DNA of 64,000 nucleotides from Winogradskya consettensis (lineage in GTDB: Bacteria > Actinomycetota > Actinomycetes > Mycobacteriales > Micromonosporaceae). Both the position numbers and the translations under genes were made by a program. Shown in pieces: positions 16,535 through 25,072 of the stretch (positions within the stretch are counted from its first letter, which is position 1; each line of letters starts with the position of its first letter). The DNA lies in NCBI RefSeq assembly GCF_018332715.1, contig NZ_BOQP01000019.1, positions 17,321 through 81,320 on the forward strand. Reading direction: 5' to 3'. The notes under the pieces were generated by a model, which saw only the letters and a list, made by a program, of their open reading frames with translations, made no database searches and had not been told where the DNA came from.

Positions 16535-17464
16535 TCATGCACGTGTACGCAGGGTGCTCGGCGAGACCCCGCGGACCCGTTTGAACGCGGCGCTGAGGGC
16601 GAACGGGCCGGCATACCCGACCTCGCGCGCGATCGTCTCCAGCGTCGCGTCACTGTGGGTGAGCAGATCGGCGGCGCACGACAGCCGCCACTCGGTCAGG
16701 TACGTCATCGGTGGCACGCCCACCAGCTCGGTGAACCGGCGCGCCATCGCCGCGCGGGAGCAGCGTGCCTCCGCGGCCAGGGCGGCGACGGTCCAGGGGT
16801 GTTCCGGCCGGGCGTGGATGCAGGTGAGCGCGGTCCCGACGAGCGGATCCTCCTGGGCCGTGTACCACCGGGGCGGGTGCGCCTCGGGCCGGGCCAGCCA
16901 GGTGCGGACGGCGGTGATCAGGATGAGGTCGAGCAGCCGGTCCAGGATGACGTCCTGGCCGGGGGCGTCCCGGTCGACCTCGTGGATGACGTGCCGGATC
17001 AGCCCGGAGTCCCACTCTCCGGGCCGCAGCACGACCAGGGCGGGCAGCGCCGCAAGCAGCGACCGGCTGATCTCGGCGGGGGAGTGGTACGTGCCGGTCA
17101 GCAGCATCGTGGCGCCGTCCGGATCGTTGCCCCACGATCGCAGCCCGAGCGGTCCCATCGCGCGGGCACCGGTCACGCCGGGGATCGGCCGGCAGACCTG
17201 GTCCGGCCCGATCGCTACCTGGGGTCGTCTCCCGGCAGAACCGGCCACGGTGTACGGCTCCGGACCACACACGATCGCCACGTCCCCCGGCGCGATCTGT
17301 GCCGTCGCCGGGCCCGCCTCGATGTGGGCCGAGCCCCGGACGACCGCCACCAGGGTCAGCGGCGCCTCGTCCTCGATCCGCATCGACCACGGCTCGGACA
17401 GCAGCGAGCGCAGCAGGAACGCTCCCCGCGCCCGCGGGTTGAGCAGGCCGCCCAGCGGGTCCAT
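16535..17464 (-). CDS. AraC-family transcriptional regulator with cupin-like sensor domain
   Basis: A 309-residue regulator. The N-terminal half (about 1-180) is a cupin-like ligand domain (APLTLVAVVRG, VAIVCGPEPYTV). The C-terminal part has two helix-turn-helix motifs (about 205-300), including ALAAEARCSRAAMARRF and ETIAREVGYAGPFALSAAFK, which is the AraC signature. ATG at 17464 is chosen because residues upstream of it are low-complexity and Pro-rich. It probably acts on the downstream cupin gene or the divergent DUF1772 gene (start 17546). Confidence 0.88.
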   Translation of the reverse strand: MDPLGGLLNPRARGAFLLRSLLSEPWSMRIEDEAPLTLVAVVRGSAHIEAGPATAQIAPGDVAIVCGPEPYTVAGSAGRRPQVAIGPDQVCRPIPGVTGARAMGPLGLRSWGNDPDGATMLLTGTYHSPAEISRSLLAALPALVVLRPGEWDSGLIRHVIHEVDRDAPGQDVILDRLLDLILITAVRTWLARPEAHPPRWYTAQEDPLVGTALTCIHARPEHPWTVAALAAEARCSRAAMARRFTELVGVPPMTYLTEWRLSCAADLLTHSDATLETIAREVGYAGPFALSAAFKRVRGVSPSTLRTRA

Positions 17465-17545
17465 ACGGCCCAGCGTAGACGCTCGCGTATGCGGTCGCGG
17501 GGCTGCCGCATGGCTCGGCGTACCGGGCTGCGGTGCCATGGAGGC

Positions 17546-18019
17546 ATGACTCGTACCTGGGATGTCCTCACCGCCGTGACCACCGTCGGCAGCGGCCTGC
17601 TCGCCGGCGTGTTCTTCGCGTTCTCCGCGTTCGTCATGAGCGGTCTGCAGCGGCTGCCGGGCCCGGACGGCGCGGCAGCCATGCGCTCGATCAACGTCAC
17701 CGCGCAGCGTCCGCCGCTCATGATCGCCCTGTTCGGCGTCTCCGCGTTGTGCCTCGCCACGATCGTCCGCGCTCTCGCCACCTGGTCGGTGCCGGGAGCC
17801 GCGTGGTTACTGACCGGCGCGGCCCTGACCCTCGTCGGCGCACTCGGCGTGACCGTCGCGGTCAACGTGCCGCTGAACGACCGCCTCGACGCCGGCACGG
17901 TCACCTGGGCGCGCTTCCTGGCCGGCTGGGAACCGGCCAACCACGCCCGGACCGTCCTCTGCCTGGCGGGCTGCATGGTGCTGCTGATCGGAGCGGTCCG
18001 CCGGCATCAAGGACTGTGA
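17546..18019 (+). CDS. DUF1772 / anthrone-oxygenase-like membrane protein
   Basis: A 157-residue protein with four membrane helices (about 8-30, 56-76, 84-104, 137-155). Residues AGVFFAFSAFVM in the first helix and VNVPLNDRLD with WARFLAGWEPANHAR before the last helix are the signature of DUF1772, which includes anthrone oxygenase-like proteins. GGAGG precedes the ATG by two bases at the edge of the usual spacing. Divergent from the AraC regulator, which is a likely controller. Confidence 0.85.
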   Translation: MTRTWDVLTAVTTVGSGLLAGVFFAFSAFVMSGLQRLPGPDGAAAMRSINVTAQRPPLMIALFGVSALCLATIVRALATWSVPGAAWLLTGAALTLVGALGVTVAVNVPLNDRLDAGTVTWARFLAGWEPANHARTVLCLAGCMVLLIGAVRRHQGL

Positions 18020-18096
18020 ATGCGCGGTTCAGTCGGTGTCCAGAGCGGACGTGTTGTATTCGGCGGGATCGACGACGAACAGTTTGGAGTTCCCGC

Positions 18097-19950
18097 ATGA
18101 ATTCACCACGCATCCGCCGCGGGGTGGCCGCGGCCGGCGGCGTTCTGCTGGCCTGTGTGCTGCTTCCCGTGAGCGCGCAGGCGGATCCCGCAGACACCGG
18201 GTCGCTCGGCGTTGTCGACATCGACCCCGGCACCGGGACGGTACGGCGGCTGGCCCGGCTCGACGGCTTCCTGACCGGGCCGAGCAAGGCTGCTCCCGAG
18301 AGCATCGCGCGTACCTATCTGGTGGCGAACCGCTCTGTTGTCGGGCTGACGAAATCCGAGATCGCGGCCCTGCGGTTACGCAAGGACTACGTGGACATCG
18401 AGGGCACGCATCACCTGAGCTTCGTGCAGAGCGTGGGTGGGGTCGAGCTGACCGGCAACGGCCTCAAGGTCCACATCGCCAGGGACGGCAGGATCATCGC
18501 GATCGACGGTACGCCGGTGGCCGGCCTGCCGGCGTCGGTCGGCACCGCGAAGGTGGCCGCGCCCCCGACGTCGTCCGAGGGCGACCGGGTCCGCCAGGTC
18601 GTCGTCAACACCGCAGCGGGCCCGAAGCTGGCCTGGGAGGTGACCGACACGGACGAGGGCTATCAGAGCGTGGTCGACGCCACCGACGGCACGGTCCTCT
18701 CCCGGCGCAGCCTCGTCGCCGAGCACCACGCGACGACCTGGGAGAACTACCCCGGCGCCCCGGCCGGCGGAACGCAGCAGACCGTCTCGCTGAACAAGTG
18801 GCTGCCGTCGAACGCGGCGAAGCTGGACGGCAACGTCGCGCACGTCTACACCGACGTCAACGCCGACAACACCGCCCAGGCCTCGGAGGAGGTGCTCCCG
18901 AACGCCCGGACCAGCTTCAACTTCCCGTTCACCGACTTCTCCGCCACGGTCGGCGCGCCCTGCTCCACCCAGCGGCAGTGCTCCTGGGACCCGGCCGTGC
19001 CCTACTCCTGGCAGGCCAACCGGGAACAGAACGCGACGCAGCTCTTCACGTACATCGGGACCTGGCACGACCACCTCGCCGCGGGCCCGATCGGCTTCAC
19101 CCGCGCGGCCGGCAACTTCGAGGCCGTCGACGGCGACCCGGTCGTCGGCGAGGCCATGGACGGCGCGGACACCGCCGCCGGTCTGCCCGACAGCGACCAC
19201 TTCAACAACGCGAACATGGCGACCCCGCCCGACGGCATGTCGCCCCGCATGCAGATGTACCTGTTCAACAGGTCCGCTTCCGTGCTGGCCGGCAACTCCG
19301 GCGACGCCGCCGACATCGTCTACCACGAGTACACCCACGGCCTGTCCGACCGCCTGGTGGTCGACGCGAGCGGCAACTCCACCATCATCAGCGCCCAGGC
19401 CAAGGCCATGTACGAGGCCTGGAGCGACTGGTACGGCCTGGACTACCTCGTCGACAGCGGCCTCGAACAGGACGACCCGGTCGACGGCGACGTCCGTGAG
19501 GGCGACTACATCCTGGGCGGCCGCTCGGTGCGCAGCGAAGCCATGGACTGCCCGGTCGCCAGCACCGAACCGGTCTGCGCGGGCAACCCCACCGCGGGCG
19601 CCGGCGGCTACACGTACGGCGACTACGGCAAGATCTACTCCCGCGGCGGCGCGGAGATCCACGCCGACGGCGAGATCTGGGCCCAGACCCTGTGGGACCT
19701 GCGCGCAACCATCGGCAGCTGGAAGTCCCGCTCCCTGATCACCCGAGCCATGGAACTGGCCCCCACGGACCCCTCCTACCTCGACATGCGCGACTCGATC
19801 CTCCTGGCCGACCGCGTCGTCGACCACGGCCACAACCAGACCGCGATCTGGCGTACGTTCGCCGCCCGAGGCATGGGCCTGCACGCAACCACCGAGGGCG
19901 CCACCGACATCACCCCCACGGAAGACTTCACGGTCCCCCGGCGCAGCTGA
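18097..19950 (+). CDS. Secreted M36-family (fungalysin-like) zinc metallopeptidase
   Basis: A 617-residue secreted protease. The signal peptide (about 1-29, VSAQA) is followed by an N-terminal propeptide with the FTP/PepSY pattern (HLSFVQSVGGVEL..., VDATDGTVLSRRSL). The catalytic domain has VYHEYTHGLSDRL, giving zinc ligands His410 and His414 and catalytic Glu411, and EAWSDWYG with third ligand Glu440, as in M36. HADGEIWAQTLWDLR is another family block. ATG 18097 has TTTGGAG 6 bases upstream. It probably scavenges protein outside the cell. A long perfect hairpin follows the stop. Confidence 0.93.
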   Translation: MNSPRIRRGVAAAGGVLLACVLLPVSAQADPADTGSLGVVDIDPGTGTVRRLARLDGFLTGPSKAAPESIARTYLVANRSVVGLTKSEIAALRLRKDYVDIEGTHHLSFVQSVGGVELTGNGLKVHIARDGRIIAIDGTPVAGLPASVGTAKVAAPPTSSEGDRVRQVVVNTAAGPKLAWEVTDTDEGYQSVVDATDGTVLSRRSLVAEHHATTWENYPGAPAGGTQQTVSLNKWLPSNAAKLDGNVAHVYTDVNADNTAQASEEVLPNARTSFNFPFTDFSATVGAPCSTQRQCSWDPAVPYSWQANREQNATQLFTYIGTWHDHLAAGPIGFTRAAGNFEAVDGDPVVGEAMDGADTAAGLPDSDHFNNANMATPPDGMSPRMQMYLFNRSASVLAGNSGDAADIVYHEYTHGLSDRLVVDASGNSTIISAQAKAMYEAWSDWYGLDYLVDSGLEQDDPVDGDVREGDYILGGRSVRSEAMDCPVASTEPVCAGNPTAGAGGYTYGDYGKIYSRGGAEIHADGEIWAQTLWDLRATIGSWKSRSLITRAMELAPTDPSYLDMRDSILLADRVVDHGHNQTAIWRTFAARGMGLHATTEGATDITPTEDFTVPRRS

Positions 19951-19984
19951 GCCTCGCGGGCCTTACATGTGCGAATGAGGACGG

Positions 19985-20037
19985 CGGCGGTCCCTGCGAC
20001 AAACTCGATCTCCCGAACATCCCCGCAGGGACCGCCG
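19985..20037 (+). terminator. Large perfect hairpin after the M36 peptidase gene
   Basis: Arms CGGCGGTCCCTGCG (19985-19998) and CGCAGGGACCGCCG (20024-20037) are perfect complements over 14 bases, with a 25-base loop. It begins 35 bases after the stop codon. There is no T-run, as is usual in high-GC actinomycetes, so a terminator or mRNA-stabilising structure is the simplest reading. Confidence 0.55.
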
Positions 20038-20095
20038 GTGAAGTGCCAGGTCGTGCGGTCGACGAGCGCGCTAGTCGACACCGAATGTCCGAAGG

Positions 20096-20122
20096 AAGAA
20101 GTTCTTTTTCGAGAAATTCTCG
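20096..20122. promoter_or_regulatory. Two palindromes upstream of the MarR gene (probable autoregulatory operator)
   Basis: AAGAA-G-TTCTT (20096-20106) and CGAGAA-A-TTCTCG (20110-20122) are perfect odd-length palindromes 3 bases apart. A TGATAAC at 20125-20131 is a possible -10. A related palindrome CAAGAA-C-TTCTTG occurs at 20733-20745 in front of the hydrolase gene. The shared GA-rich half-sites point to one regulator, most simply the MarR protein encoded between them. Confidence 0.6.
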
Positions 20123-20182
20123 GGTGATAACATTCACCAAGGACGGCGACGGTGTGGCCGGGTTCGAGTTGTGGAGATCGTT

Positions 20183-20656
20183 ATGACGGTTAGTGACGCG
20201 CAAGCATCCGGGCCCCGACCTTCACTCGATTCCGAGCTCACCTGGCTGCTGCACCGGGCAGCTCAGCACATGCACAATGCCACCGGCGATCAGGCTCAGA
20301 AACACGGACTCACGCTGCGCGAATACATCGTGCTGAGCGCACTCGACAAGGCTCCCGGCCTCACTCAGGGAGAGCTCGGTAAGACTCTTAGCCTGGACAA
20401 GACCACCTTGATGAGCCAGCTCGACCGGCTCGAGCGCAAGGGTCTGGTGGTTCGCCGCAGCGCCCCTGGTGACCGCCGGATTCGTATCCCGGAGATCACC
20501 GAGAGCGGCGCAGCTCTTCGCGCCACAGTCGCGGAGGCCAGCGCCGCCGTCGAGGCCTCGGTGCTCGACGGGTTCAGCCGGGACAACGTCGCGTCGCTGC
20601 GCCAGATGCTCTTCGCCATCATCGGTGACAGCGAAGACCGAGGTTCCTGCTTGTGA
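20183..20656 (+). CDS. MarR-family transcriptional regulator
   Basis: A 157-residue winged-helix regulator. The DNA-binding core spans about 45-110: REYIVLSALDKAPGLTQGEL, LSLDKTTLMSQLDRLERKGL and the wing RRSAPGDRRIRIPEI, all typical of MarR. The ATG at 20183 is chosen because GTGGAG lies 7 bases upstream; an in-frame GTG at 20171 is an alternative. Palindromes before this gene and before the metallo-beta-lactamase-fold gene suggest autoregulation plus control of that hydrolase, perhaps with its substrate as inducer. Codons are less GC-extreme than those of most neighbours. Confidence 0.92.
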   Translation: MTVSDAQASGPRPSLDSELTWLLHRAAQHMHNATGDQAQKHGLTLREYIVLSALDKAPGLTQGELGKTLSLDKTTLMSQLDRLERKGLVVRRSAPGDRRIRIPEITESGAALRATVAEASAAVEASVLDGFSRDNVASLRQMLFAIIGDSEDRGSCL

Positions 20657-20732
20657 CGCCCGCAGCGGATGCGCTGCGGCACCTTCACTTTTAGTACTTC
20701 GGCGGGCGCTGAAGGTAAGTATTATTCTCAGG

Positions 20733-20777
20733 CAAGAACTTCTTGTCTCAGACATTCTCAGCTCGTATGGTATTTGC
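20733..20777 (+). promoter_or_regulatory. Leaderless promoter of the MBL-fold gene with overlapping MarR-type operator
   Basis: TTGTCT (20743-20748) and TATGGT (20766-20771) are separated by 17 bases and form a good -35/-10 pair. The -10 ends six bases before the ATG at 20778, implying a leaderless mRNA. The perfect palindrome CAAGAA-C-TTCTTG (20733-20745) overlaps the -35, an ideal site for repression. Its half-site matches those upstream of the MarR gene. Confidence 0.6.
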
Positions 20778-21713
20778 ATGCCCTCGCTGACCGAGCCCAA
20801 CCCGTGGTCACAGCCGCTGCCCGAGGCCTTCCCGCCGGCGGACCTGGCCATCTACCATCTGCCCACCGGCACCTACACGACTCGCGCGGCCCTGGCCTTC
20901 AAGGGCGGGTCGTTCGGCGACAAACGGCAATTCGCCTCGTCAGCGGTGTTGGTGCAACACCCCGACGGTGATCTGCTGATCGATGCGGGCTTCGGCGCCG
21001 ACGTCGCCGCGCACATCGCGATGCTGCCCCGCTTCGTGCGCGCCCCTCACCAAACGGGTCTGACGGTCAGCAGTCAGCTGGACGCCATCGGCTACGACCG
21101 CCGTCGGCTGCGCGGTGTGCTGCCGACCCACTCGCACTGGGACCACGTCAGCGGCCTCGACAGCCTGCACGGCACACCCATCTGGATGAACGCGAACGAA
21201 CGTGGGTACGCGGCCGGCGATCCGGACGGCAAGGTCTACCGCAGCGTGTCCCAGGGCCACGACATCCACGAGTACGGGTTCGACCACAAGCCCTACCTGG
21301 GCTTCGCGACGAGCTACGACGTGTACGGCGACGGCTCGGTGGTCATCGCCCTCGCCGGCGGCCACACCACCGGCTCGGTCATCGTCTTCGTCACCCTGCC
21401 CACCGCCAAGAGGTATGCCTTCATCGGCGACCTCACCTGGCAGATCGACGGAATCCGCCGTCGTGTCGAACGGCCCTGGCTGCTGAGCAAGCTCGCCGAC
21501 AGTGATCCCGAACAGCTCCGGCAGGGCCTTCGCCGCGTGATCGCTGTCGAAGGGCACATGCAGATCGTCCCCGCCCACGACCTCGACTCCTACCAGGGAA
21601 TCCCCTTGCTGTCCGCGCGGGCGGCCGGACAGCCCGGCCAGGACCGGACCGCGCCGACGGATCCAGCCCTCAATACCGGAACCGACACTCCCGCCACCAC
21701 GACAGGAAAATGA
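20778..21713 (+). CDS. Metallo-beta-lactamase-fold hydrolase
   Basis: A 311-residue hydrolase with the zinc motif THSHWDH (HxHxDH), GGHTTGS, FIGDLTW (bridging Asp) and a final PAHD. This set suits lactonase-like or esterase-like members of the superfamily. Quorum-quenching lactone hydrolysis is possible, but the substrate cannot be read from sequence. Intracellular (no signal peptide). The Thr/Pro-rich last 30 residues are likely disordered. The gene lies 121 bases after the MarR gene with its own promoter and operator; it converges on the sugar-binding protein gene. Confidence 0.87.
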   Translation: MPSLTEPNPWSQPLPEAFPPADLAIYHLPTGTYTTRAALAFKGGSFGDKRQFASSAVLVQHPDGDLLIDAGFGADVAAHIAMLPRFVRAPHQTGLTVSSQLDAIGYDRRRLRGVLPTHSHWDHVSGLDSLHGTPIWMNANERGYAAGDPDGKVYRSVSQGHDIHEYGFDHKPYLGFATSYDVYGDGSVVIALAGGHTTGSVIVFVTLPTAKRYAFIGDLTWQIDGIRRRVERPWLLSKLADSDPEQLRQGLRRVIAVEGHMQIVPAHDLDSYQGIPLLSARAAGQPGQDRTAPTDPALNTGTDTPATTTGK

Positions 21714-21731
21714 CACCGTGCCGACCGGCTG

Positions 21732-23102
21732 TCACTGGGCGACCTTGAAGAGGTCGTTGAGCTGGTTGTTGAGGTCGGTGAGGGAGCTGACCGGTTCGCT
21801 GCCGAGGTAGACCGCGTCGAGGCGGGGCTGGAGCAGGGCGGTGATGTCGGCGGCGTTGGTGGTCACCGGGAACAGGAACGTGGTCTTGTCGCGGACCTGG
21901 TTGGTGAACGGGGTGACGTCGAGGTTGCGTTCGGTCTTGTTGTACGCGATGGCGAGGTCGGTGGCCCCGGGGCGGGCGGGGAACACCACGCCGGACTGGC
22001 CGATGAGGTCCTGGCACTGCTCGCCGGACATGAACTTCACCCACTTCGCGGCGTTCTCCGGCTGCTTCGACAGGGTGGTGACCGAGTCGGCGAGGCCGTT
22101 GAACATGGAGGCTCGTTTGCCGGTGGGGCCGATCGGGGTGGGGGCGATGGCGATGTCGAGCTTCTTGCCGTTGGCGTCGGTGAGTTTGCTGAACGTCGAG
22201 ATCATCCAGGATCCGCTGATGCCCATGGCGGCGATGCCCGACTGGATCTGCTTGTCGGTGCCGATGGAGTTGCTGCCGCCGATCTCGGCGTACGTGGGGA
22301 GGTAGCCCTTGTCCTTCAGGCCGAAGTACCAGCTCAAGGTGTCCTGCAGGGCCGGCTGGTCGAGGTTGAAGTGGGTGCCCCAGGGGTTCTTGTCGGTGAC
22401 CTGCCAACCGGCGCTGGCGGCGAACGCCGACCACTGGGTCTGACCCCAGCCACCACCGCCGGCGCCCTCGGACGCCAGGCCGTGGGTCTTGACGTGCGTC
22501 TTGTCGAAGCCGGGTTCGTCGCCGCGGACGCCGTTGGCATCGATGGTCAGGTGCGCGACGAGTTTCTCGAACGTGCCGCCGTCCTGCGGGTTCCAGGAGA
22601 GGTTCTGCAACTGCGCCGGGTCGACGCCTGCGGCGGTGAGGGCGGCCTTGTCGTAGAAGAGCGCGACGGTGTCCCAGTCCTTCGGGGCGCCGTACCGTTT
22701 GCCGTCCTGGCCCTTCCACAGCTCGGCGAGGCCCTGCTGATAGTCGGCGTCCCGGATGTCGCTGGTGGGGCCGAGGTCGTCCAGGGGCCGGAGCACCTCG
22801 AGATCGACGTACTGGGCGAATCGTGCCAGGTGGTCGGTGAAGACGTCGGGGGCGGTGTCGGCGATGAAACCGGCGGTCAGCTTGGACCAGTAGCTGTCCC
22901 AGCCGTACTGGGAGATATTGATCTGCAAGCTCGGGTTTTCTTGGTGGAAGGCATCGGCGCATTTCTGATAGCCGGGCTGCTGTCCCGAGTCCCAGAGCCA
23001 GTATTCGATGGTGCCGTCGCGGCCGCCGGTGCCGGCGCCGCCGCACGCGGTCAGCAGGGTCAGGGTCAGGGCGGCCGCTGCGGCCAGGAGTCTGCGTGTC
23101 AT
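21732..23102 (-). CDS. Sugar ABC transporter solute-binding lipoprotein (CUT1 type)
   Basis: A 456-residue extracellular substrate-binding lipoprotein: signal sequence with lipobox LTAC (Cys20), then a family 1 binding protein (IEYWLWDSG, APDVF, KDWDTVALFYDK, ISGSWMIS). The mature protein would bind an oligosaccharide or sugar and deliver it to the two permeases encoded upstream. The ATG overlaps the permease stop (ATGA). It is the last gene of the operon, whereas binding proteins are more often first. No ATPase is encoded here, so a shared ATPase of the MsiK kind is likely needed. Confidence 0.93.
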   Translation of the reverse strand: MTRRLLAAAAALTLTLLTACGGAGTGGRDGTIEYWLWDSGQQPGYQKCADAFHQENPSLQINISQYGWDSYWSKLTAGFIADTAPDVFTDHLARFAQYVDLEVLRPLDDLGPTSDIRDADYQQGLAELWKGQDGKRYGAPKDWDTVALFYDKAALTAAGVDPAQLQNLSWNPQDGGTFEKLVAHLTIDANGVRGDEPGFDKTHVKTHGLASEGAGGGGWGQTQWSAFAASAGWQVTDKNPWGTHFNLDQPALQDTLSWYFGLKDKGYLPTYAEIGGSNSIGTDKQIQSGIAAMGISGSWMISTFSKLTDANGKKLDIAIAPTPIGPTGKRASMFNGLADSVTTLSKQPENAAKWVKFMSGEQCQDLIGQSGVVFPARPGATDLAIAYNKTERNLDVTPFTNQVRDKTTFLFPVTTNAADITALLQPRLDAVYLGSEPVSSLTDLNNQLNDLFKVAQ

Positions 23103-24055
23103 CACTTGATCCCGCTGAAGCCGATGGAGTTGACGATGCGTTTGGCGAAGACCATGAACAGCAGCAGCATGGGCAGGGCGGCGACCAGTGTCGCCGCCAT
23201 CAGCCCCGCCCAGTCCGGCCCGGTCTGCGGGGTCTGCGACTTGAAGACGCCGAGCGCGACGGTGAGCACCCGCGACTTGTCGGTGTAGCTGACCATCAGC
23301 GCCCAGAAGTACTCGTTCCAGACGGAGATGTAGGTGAGGATCGCGAGCGTCGCGATCGGGGCGGTGGACATCGGCAGGATGAGCCGGAAGAAGACCCGCA
23401 CCTTCGACGCGCCGTCGATCAGGGCCGCTTCCTCGACCTCCTTGGAGATGCCGAGGAAGAACTGACGCAGGAAGAACACCGCGAACGGGGTCATCAGCAT
23501 GCTCGGCAGGGCGATCCCGAGCAGCGTGTCCACCAGGCCGAGCTGTTTGATCAGGACGAAGTTCGGCAGCAGGGTGAAGATCGCGGGGATCATCAGGCCG
23601 CCGAGGAAGAACGCGAACCACTTCTCGCGGTGCTTCCACTCCAGCCGGGCGAACGCGTACGCCGCCATCGCCGAGAAGAACACCTGGCCGACGGTGACCA
23701 GGGTGGACACCACGACGGAGTTGAACAGGTAGCGCCAGAAGTCGATCGGCTGCCCGGCACCCCCGGCGTCGATCGCCTCCTGACCGCTCTGCAACCCGAA
23801 GACCCGCTCGAAGCCGCCCCACGACGGCTGGACGGGCAGCAGGCTGTCCGACCCGGCGTAGAGGGCGTTGTTGCTGGACAGCGCGGTGCGCAGCATCCAG
23901 TAGAACGGGAACAGGCTGCCGGCGATGACCAGGACCATGAAGGCCCAGGCGAAAGCGCGGCCGATGCCGAACCTGCGCGGTTCAGGCGGATCGACCGTAC
24001 GCGCGGGAGGTGTGGGCCCGGCCGTGGTGACCGGGGGAGCGGTGTCGATAGCCAT
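23102..24055 (-). CDS. Sugar ABC transporter permease, MalG-like
   Basis: A 317-residue inner-membrane protein with six predicted helices. The EAA loop that docks the ATPase is EEAALIDGASKVRVFFRLI. The N-terminal 30 residues are Pro/Thr-rich and cytoplasmic. The gene is 9 bases after the MalF-like gene and overlaps the binding-protein gene by four bases, so the three act as one importer. Confidence 0.93.
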   Translation of the reverse strand: MAIDTAPPVTTAGPTPPARTVDPPEPRRFGIGRAFAWAFMVLVIAGSLFPFYWMLRTALSSNNALYAGSDSLLPVQPSWGGFERVFGLQSGQEAIDAGGAGQPIDFWRYLFNSVVVSTLVTVGQVFFSAMAAYAFARLEWKHREKWFAFFLGGLMIPAIFTLLPNFVLIKQLGLVDTLLGIALPSMLMTPFAVFFLRQFFLGISKEVEEAALIDGASKVRVFFRLILPMSTAPIATLAILTYISVWNEYFWALMVSYTDKSRVLTVALGVFKSQTPQTGPDWAGLMAATLVAALPMLLLFMVFAKRIVNSIGFSGIK

Positions 24056-24064
24056 GGGTGATCC

Positions 24065-24979
24065 TCAGTTCAGGTCGGAGGAGTCGGCCCGGGTGACCCG
24101 GTACTGGACGAACGTGATGATCACGAGGACGAGCAGCAGGGCCACGGACATGGCGGAGGCGTAGCCGAACTGGAAGCGCCCGAACGCGACGTCGTAGATG
24201 TAGTACTGCAGCACCCGCGACGAGTCGACCGGCCCGCCCCGCGTGGCGATGGCGACGGTGTCGAACACCTGGAACGAGCCGACCACCGTGATGATCAGGA
24301 CCAGCGCGAGCACGGGTCGCAGCAGGGGGACGGTGATGCTGCGGAACATCCGGGGTTCGCTGGCGCCGTCCATCCGGCCCGCCTCGTACATCGTCTCGGG
24401 AATGGTCTGCAGGCCGGCGAAGATCAGCAGGGCGGTGTAACCGACGTGGCGCCAGACGTTGATCGCGGCGATGGTCGGGATCACCCAGGCGTCGGACGAC
24501 AGGAACGGGATCCGGTCCATCCCGAGGGCGGCGATCAGGGTGTTCCCGATGCCGAGCTGGTAATCCAGGATCCAGAGAAAGACCATGGCAGCAACAACAT
24601 TGGACACGAGGTACGGCGTGAGCACAGCCCCGCGTAACCAGGTCCGTCTCGTGAGCCGTTGCATCAGCACGGCGATCACCAGCGCGATCACCGTCTGCAG
24701 GACGATGTTGACGAAGACGTAGTAGACGGTCACCCGCATCGAGTTCCAGAACACCGGGTCCTGGACCATCCGCACGTAGTTGTCCAGCCCGTTGAACTCC
24801 GGCGGCGTGAGCAGGTTGAACTTCGTGAAGCTCAGATAGATGCCGCGCAGGGTCGGCCACACCATGAAGACCAGGAACCCGATCAGCGCGGGCGCGATGA
24901 ACAGCAGCGCGAGGCGGGTGTCGTCACGTTTCTTCGCTGGTGGGGTGCGGTCCGGGCGGGTCGTCGCGCTCAGAGCCAT
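24065..24979 (-). CDS. Sugar ABC transporter permease, MalF-like
   Basis: A 304-residue permease with six predicted membrane helices and the EAA docking loop YEAGRMDGASEPRMF. First gene of the importer operon; GGAGGATCC precedes the ATG. It is divergent from the ROK regulator, whose gene begins 94 bases away, so transcription is probably controlled from that shared intergenic region. Confidence 0.93.
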   Translation of the reverse strand: MALSATTRPDRTPPAKKRDDTRLALLFIAPALIGFLVFMVWPTLRGIYLSFTKFNLLTPPEFNGLDNYVRMVQDPVFWNSMRVTVYYVFVNIVLQTVIALVIAVLMQRLTRRTWLRGAVLTPYLVSNVVAAMVFLWILDYQLGIGNTLIAALGMDRIPFLSSDAWVIPTIAAINVWRHVGYTALLIFAGLQTIPETMYEAGRMDGASEPRMFRSITVPLLRPVLALVLIITVVGSFQVFDTVAIATRGGPVDSSRVLQYYIYDVAFGRFQFGYASAMSVALLLVLVIITFVQYRVTRADSSDLN

Positions 24980-25041
24980 GGATCCTCCTTCGCGAGCTGT
25001 CCGTACTTTTAACCAGACTGAAAATAAACCGACATCGATCT

Positions 25042-25068
25042 AGTGACAAGGGTCACTATTTACCCTTG
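25042..25068. promoter_or_regulatory. Operator-like inverted repeats between the sugar importer and ROK gene
   Basis: AGTGAC-AAGG-GTCACT (25042-25057) and CAAGGGT (25047-25053) with ACCCTTG (25062-25068) are perfect interlocking inverted repeats just upstream of the ROK gene start at 25073. An AT-rich tract with TTTTAA and GAAAATAAA lies at about 25006-25028 and probably holds the promoter toward the importer. Autorepression by the ROK protein is inferred from position. Confidence 0.5.
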
Positions 25069-25072
25069 ATGC

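Noticed and set aside
20140..20185. GGTTCGAG motif resembling a tRNA T-loop
   Set aside because: No acceptor stem, anticodon arm or CCA-proximal pairing could be found around it. No tRNA was found anywhere in the window.
21700..21740. Weak inverted repeat between the convergent MBL hydrolase and sugar-binding protein genes (TGACA ... TGTCA)
   Set aside because: Arms are only five bases with an uneven interior. It could be a terminator but is not distinguishable from chance.
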